From Chlorophyllum brunneum (taxonomy: Eukaryota > Basidiomycota > Agaricomycetes > Agaricales > Agaricaceae), in NCBI GenBank assembly GCA_963576785.1, contig OY756147.1, positions 1,550,001 to 1,614,000 of the forward strand: a stretch of 64,000 nucleotides of DNA, read 5' to 3'. The notes under the pieces were generated by a model. That model had not been told where the DNA came from, searched no databases, and worked only from the letters and a program-made list of their open reading frames with translations. Of this stretch, positions 62,478 through 64,000 are shown in pieces. The position numbers and the translations under genes were made by a program. Numbering within the stretch: the stretch's first letter is position 1; each line of letters opens with the position of its first letter.

Positions 62478-64000
62478 TTACGTAGGTCGTGTCAGGGGGC
62501 TCCTGACGCGTATCGACTCGCCACAGTAATATATCCACACTGGGAACGGAATCCCCAACACTACTCCAAGTATTGCCAAAAGCTACCATTCAGTCACCAC
62601 CACCACAAGTCAAGTGATTTTTCAATAAGAAATGAGGTGTTAGCCCCTCAAAGACACGAAAATATCTGGCACTCACTGTATTTCCATAGCCGAGCCCCAG
62701 TCGTGAATACATTTGTTGACCGAACAAAGGGAAGGCGAATCCCAGCAGCGAACGGAAAACCTGCGTTTTTCCGACGGTCAGTGATTCGATAACGATCGTA
62801 GGACTTAGAATTATGTCATGGTCAACGGCGTGGTAATAGAAAAAAATGTCAAAACAGGGGGGATAACGTAGTGGCGACAATGGAAAGGGGACTGTTGGAA
62901 TGATGGAAGAAGGGCTTACCATTGACGCCGCAATTGCACTCGCGGCGTACGTAAATGTGTCCACGAGATAAAGTTGGATAGGGAGGCTTTCGACCCGGGA
63001 TGCGATGGTGCGAAAAATTGAATGTTTGAGAGTTAGCGGTGTGATAGAAGTAGAGAAAGATATCCAGAAAATAGGGACCTACAAGTTCGTCATCGTGCCT
63101 AGGCAGAGCGAGAAAGTGGAGGGAGATTAGGCAGTGTTCATTTGTGGTATATGCAAAACCTTTTCAACTTACCGAAACCGAAGATTCCGGACCCGATAAT
63201 TGGCATGATCCAGTGGAGTTTGGCCTGCGCAGACCATCCATACCACCTTTCGATTTGGAGAAAAGTTTCAGAGGACAAGGTGAGCCACCATCCTCTCACA
63301 CAATGTCAAGAGTGACATATTAATAACTTACAAAAGGCCAATGGGAAGGAAGAACGAGCCTAAAAACAACGCCGGCATCCGCATTTCTGGCTTACCCTTG
63401 CCACCATTCTTGGAGGCCAACTGAAAAATACATTCCAAATCAGCGAGCTGCGTTGAAGTTAGAGGTTGCTTAGACGACGTACGTATGCGTAGGTTCGGTT
63501 AGAGAACTTGGCTCCAATGACTGTTGCGATAACGAAACCAATTCCTAGGCCTAGGTATGCTAGCCCAGCAATACTAGGTTTGAACCCATATGTGTTCGCG
63601 AACAAATCTGGCGGTCATGAAGTGTGAGCGTGGGCCCGTCCCGCGAAGATCACCATCGGGGGTATAGGATGACGTACCTCCAAATGTTGTGAATAGCAGA
63701 AATGTGATACCTTTACGTGTGGGTCAACTTAACGCCTCTTCCGTCACGGGAGCCGCGGTGTTTACTCACCATACATACTGTGTGAGTTCGGACATTGAGC
63801 GTATGCTGAACTGAAAAATTGGAAAGTACTCACAAGGCCATGTAGAGACTGAGGATGAAACAGATGAAGCTCCCACAGAGTAATGTCACTGGTCTCTTTA
63901 GATTCAACCAAATCACCGATAGCAAGCTGCTTCCACTCCCAGGTATATCATGCGAAAGGGCCATGGCCCTCTCCACATCACCCATTTTCAGGGCCTTGCG
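62478..64000 (-). CDS. Major facilitator superfamily transporter, C-terminal half (cut by right edge)
   Basis: The minus strand carries the loop between helix 6 and 7 and the last six helices. Exons near the edge read RKALKMGDVERAMALSHDIP, then SVIWLNLKRPVTLLCGSFIC; next come GITFLLFTTFG, YGFKPSIAGLAYLGLGIGFV, KPEMRMPALFLGSFFLPIGL, IQLYLVDTFTYAASAIAASM (exon ending 62920), FRSLLGFAFPLFGQQMYSRL (62760-62677) and the last exon 62582-62478 reading LGVVLGIPFPVWIYY and a stop. The order matches the fungal polyamine/multidrug proton-antiporter group of the MFS (12 helices). It would sit in the plasma membrane and export or exchange small molecules; the substrate cannot be told. The N-terminal half, with the start, lies beyond the window. 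At least eight short exons are present and inner junctions are only partly fixed. Confidence 0.85.

Overview
This window is nuclear DNA of a filamentous basidiomycete, most likely an Agaricomycete. Genes are broken by many 45-65 base GT-AG introns, no operon-like packing is visible, and the recognisable proteins are fungal: elongin C, GLE1, ribosomal protein uS11, triosephosphate isomerase, a VAMP7-type R-SNARE, a SMYD-like SET protein and a fungal glycerol-phosphate acyltransferase. I built the gene models by hand from splice signals, reading phase and family resemblance. Almost every intron-bearing gene called intact closes to a whole number of codons, which is the main internal check.

Layout, left to right. 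The end of an F-box/LRR-like gene (1-344, +), then a DUF4246 gene (799-2777, -). A P450 (CYP-1, 5244-7442, +), an F-box relic (about 8530-9165, -), a tiny secreted-protein candidate (9576-9814, -), an AsaB/CmcJ-type non-heme iron oxygenase (10384-11324, -) and elongin C (12316-12925, -). A second P450 (CYP-2, 13739-15776, -) is followed by 3.7 kb without a clear gene and RING gene A (19473-21099, -). After 4.2 kb of gene-poor DNA comes a ruined P450 (CYP-3 pseudogene, 25318-27035, -), an unrecognised six-exon gene with an internal repeat (27540-28483, +), GLE1 with an assembly gap (28971-30884, +), a small HTH-like protein (31901-32298, -) and RPS14/uS11 (33034-33714, +). A frame-broken F-box gene (34491-35870, +), CYP-4 (36233-38249, +) and a TIR-bounded element (38601-39388) follow. 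The right part holds a GPAT-like acyltransferase (39709-41909, +), RING gene C (42133-45763, +), VAMP7 (48001-49007, +), RING gene B (50547-52701, -), 6.6 kb without a clear gene, a SET gene (59301-60706, -), triosephosphate isomerase (60940-62048, -) and an MFS transporter cut by the right edge (62478 to edge, -).

Two kinds of content alternate: single-copy housekeeping genes, and duplicated or decaying accessory genes (four P450 copies of one lineage, three F-box copies, three RING paralogs, TIR element). The three RING genes share an N-terminal RING, a coiled-coil middle and a Ser/Pro-rich tail. In each, the frame can only be kept through a 4-base exon; the aligned one has the form N-CAR and encodes x-Gln. 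All three intact P450 genes share a 14-base exon that codes for the oxygen-binding I-helix motif, and the pseudogene keeps it. I consider the conserved ultra-small exons the most unusual signal in the window.
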